A stretch of DNA of 64,000 nucleotides from Thiosocius teredinicola (GTDB lineage: Bacteria > Pseudomonadota > Gammaproteobacteria > Chromatiales > Chromatiaceae). The stretch covers positions 3,583,297-3,647,296 of the forward strand of contig NZ_CP019936.1 in assembly GCF_002009425.1 (NCBI RefSeq). Direction: 5' to 3'. The number at the start of each line of letters is the position of its first letter. The stretch's first letter is position 1. A model generated the notes under the pieces. It ran no database searches. It was not told the origin of the DNA and saw only the letters and a program-made list of their open reading frames with translations. Position numbers and translations under genes: made by a program. Positions 61,782 through 64,000 of the stretch are shown here, piece after piece.

Positions 61782-64000
61782 ATGAAACTCGCGAACCGTA
61801 AGCCAACGGCGAAGGGCCGTAAGCCAGCGGTAACGACGCTGGCCGTGGCTATCAGCGTGGCGCTCGGACTATCCGCCGCCACAGCACAAGCCTATCAATC
61901 GCCGCTTCACGTGTTCTCTGTCGACGACGTGCTCGGCGGCTTCGATGGACGAACCTACGGCACCTCGGGTGCCTACGAGGACAAATCCATTATCTGCGGC
62001 ATCGACTCGGCCTGTCCGTCGACTGCCGCACAACCTTTCGTCGACAAGTCGGGCGTGGAGCTCTTCCCGATCGACAGTGAATTCGGCTTCTATGTCGTCG
62101 ATTTTGTCGGCGCACAGGAAAAGACCGCGGACGGCGACTACGGCGAAGGCTGGGTTGGCGACCTGCCGGACGGCTCCGGTATTGCCGTATCGAACGCGGC
62201 AACCAATCGCTACAAGGTCAAACCACCGATGGGCACCTGGTGCCAGGGTCTTGGCGGAAACTCGGTGAAATGTTCTACCGAACACTATACGGTCATGGAA
62301 CACGTGCTGAGCTGCCATGAGGTGATCCCGTATTTCTACGCCTTGCCCGATGGTACGCAAGGGAGCCAAACGACGCCTGACGGAAGCCTGTCGCTGGATT
62401 GCTCGACAACCGCTTTGGATGATGACCTGCAGATCCTGGTCGGTGGTGTCGAATCAGGCACCCGCCTGACCGACGCTGAGCCATTCGTCCAGATGGACCC
62501 GAACGACAACACGTCTGTGTTGGATGACATTGCGGTCAGCACTGACTATTCACTGACGTTGAAAGATGACGGTAAGCCCCTGTATCGCTGGGGTGCCCTA
62601 ATCAAGCGGCCCAACGACGTGCGCATGTATGCCCGCCTCGCATTGCCGGAAGTGTGGAAGGCACGCAATGCGGACGGCACACTCACCAACGACTTCAAGG
62701 TCACCAAGGCATGGCTGGTGGTGAATCACACGATCACCAACAACCCGAACGACCAGCTTCGTCCGGAAGACCTGGAAAACGAAGCGGCGATCGGCGTACT
62801 GCCCGACCATACGATCGAAAACCAGGGTACGCCTGACGAGGTGTGGCGCTCGACCAAGCAATGCTACGAGGGTGACGGTGACCTGATCGACACCGAAGAG
62901 GGTACCGGCGACCCGACTTCTATCGGGATTGGCACCTACTTCAAGAATGGACCTTTCGCGCTTGATCCCGCAGCGGCTCCCGGCGACGACGAGTCGGAAC
63001 CGCCCTTTGCATTTTCCGAGGACCTTTCCGAAGGTCTGACGAACGCCTGGTATACGACGATCGATCGTGAACCATTCGAGTGGTCCTACGAGGTGGTTAC
63101 GACGGATACCAATGGTGTGATCACCGTCGATTATCGTGGTTGCCCCGGTCCGGTCGAAGACCCTGCGTATGCCGCCCAGTGCACCAACGTTCCCGCCGGT
63201 GCGCCGCTGTACTCCGGCCCGCGCTGGCGCCTGAAGCCGAACAAGTTCGGTCAGGACCTGCCCGGCCTGGAGATTCCAACCACGGCCGCTCTGGAAGAGC
63301 CTTGCACGCCGCCGCCCTTCTCTCGCGAGCTGATCAAGTACGAGGTCGGTGCGCCGACCACGACCGTGATCAACTTGCTCGACTGGGATGAGGAAGAAGG
63401 TGGCCCGTCTCCGCTGGCAACCAGCAAGGGGTGGATCGACTCCGAGCTGTACAACCCGTTCATCGAGATCGTGGGTACGGTCATCGACGACAACGGCGAA
63501 GAGCGTCAGATCACCTCCATCGGCTCGCCGATGAGTGAAGACTTCGACCTCACCGTGTATGTCAAAGGCGACCGTAAACCGACCTTCGTCTACAACGCGC
63601 AGTTGATTGTCGAGTATGAAGGCGAAGTGCCCGTCGATGACGAAGAAGTCGACATGCGGCTTGCCAACCTGACCGTTCCGCTGAAGGTGTCGGGTCAGAC
63701 GCCGAGCAGCCGGGTCAAGGACCTGTTCGTTACCGCGTGTAACGATGACGACGATACCAATGCGTCGGGCATCATCACCTTGACCGGCACGTCGCTGGTA
63801 CCGGGCATCCAGCCGGTGAACTTCGCACAGAGCTTCACCGATCTGGCACCGGGAGCCTGCGACACAGCTACGTTCACGTGGACTGCGCCAACGGTCGGCA
63901 CGTCCATCTCCTGGGCAGCCGAAGTGACGGTAACCGGCGACCTGGTCGATCCGAATCCGACCAACAACACGGCAACCGGACAGACCCTGGTCTACCCGTT
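61782..64000 (+). CDS. large secreted protein with C-terminal CARDB-like module, 3' end outside window
   Basis: The frame opens at an ATG with GGGGGGAT upstream and has no stop before position 64000 (739 codons visible). A signal peptide (about 1-38, ending near AATAQAYQ) is followed by a 600-residue region that I do not recognise. It is rich in acidic residues and cysteines in TWCQGLGG, KCSTEHY, LSCHEVIPYF and CYEGDGD, suggesting disulfide or haem-like sites. The visible end (about 648-735) resembles a CARDB/DUF11-type adhesion domain with NPTNNTATGQT. It lies about 220 bases after the PEP-CTERM-type gene on the same strand. It is probably extracellular. Confidence 0.82.
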   Translation, partial: MKLANRKPTAKGRKPAVTTLAVAISVALGLSAATAQAYQSPLHVFSVDDVLGGFDGRTYGTSGAYEDKSIICGIDSACPSTAAQPFVDKSGVELFPIDSEFGFYVVDFVGAQEKTADGDYGEGWVGDLPDGSGIAVSNAATNRYKVKPPMGTWCQGLGGNSVKCSTEHYTVMEHVLSCHEVIPYFYALPDGTQGSQTTPDGSLSLDCSTTALDDDLQILVGGVESGTRLTDAEPFVQMDPNDNTSVLDDIAVSTDYSLTLKDDGKPLYRWGALIKRPNDVRMYARLALPEVWKARNADGTLTNDFKVTKAWLVVNHTITNNPNDQLRPEDLENEAAIGVLPDHTIENQGTPDEVWRSTKQCYEGDGDLIDTEEGTGDPTSIGIGTYFKNGPFALDPAAAPGDDESEPPFAFSEDLSEGLTNAWYTTIDREPFEWSYEVVTTDTNGVITVDYRGCPGPVEDPAYAAQCTNVPAGAPLYSGPRWRLKPNKFGQDLPGLEIPTTAALEEPCTPPPFSRELIKYEVGAPTTTVINLLDWDEEEGGPSPLATSKGWIDSELYNPFIEIVGTVIDDNGEERQITSIGSPMSEDFDLTVYVKGDRKPTFVYNAQLIVEYEGEVPVDDEEVDMRLANLTVPLKVSGQTPSSRVKDLFVTACNDDDDTNASGIITLTGTSLVPGIQPVNFAQSFTDLAPGACDTATFTWTAPTVGTSISWAAEVTVTGDLVDPNPTNNTATGQTLVYP

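Overview
The window looks like a chromosome segment of a GC-rich gammaproteobacterium, probably of the sulfur-oxidising or Chromatiales-like kind. That placement is inferred from the gene families: a complete rnfABCDGE operon, MetG, ATP-dependent PckA, an Mrp/ApbC carrier, cytochrome c', a bufferin-type cluster and a cyanate operon. No rRNA, tRNA, CRISPR array, transposase or phage gene was recognised.

Region by region. 1-8.2 kb: the 5' part of dcd, a DUF3050 gene, a small membrane protein, a LysE-type exporter, pckA, and a tandem pair of GluR0-like ligand-gated channels, one with the TVGYGD potassium filter and one without. 8.5-17.7 kb: a membrane-anchored Ig-like protein coupled to a PEGA protein, an SDR, cytochrome c' followed by a dihaem cytochrome, a chemoreceptor, the Mrp/ApbC carrier and a PEP-CTERM-type protein. 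18-25.7 kb: metG, a TPR protein, a VOC gene that looks like an integron cassette with an attC-like site at its 3' end, an M48 protease with two UPF0145 proteins, and the ergothioneine genes egtB-egtD. 26-35.9 kb: rnfABCDGE, then DUF2059, a thioesterase and a hybrid kinase inserted before nth, then DUF1841. 36-38.9 kb: a bufferin-like RiPP cluster (repetitive 10-cysteine precursor, DUF692 iron oxidase, DUF2063 partner, DoxX). 38.9-48 kb: homoserine succinyltransferase with a P-loop ATPase, an MBL hydrolase, an MFS transporter, cytochrome b561 with YceI, an NlpC/P60 lipoprotein, and a large protein with a deoxyribosyltransferase-like N terminus.

48-58.8 kb is the most coherent regulatory unit. 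A sigma-54 activator is divergent from a cyanate-type operon (ABC transporter, CobW GTPase, WD40 protein, cyanase, HupE). Between them lie three palindromic boxes and, about 100-145 bp downstream of them, a near-consensus -24/-12 promoter. A two-domain rhodanese and a CopD-like membrane protein follow a terminator. Transporter, cyanase and rhodanese suggest uptake and breakdown of cyanate or related C-N-S compounds. CobW and HupE suggest a metal supply role for a target not visible here.

58.8-64 kb: an alpha/beta hydrolase, about 1.1 kb without a convincing gene, a second PEP-CTERM-type protein, and a long secreted protein that runs off the window end.
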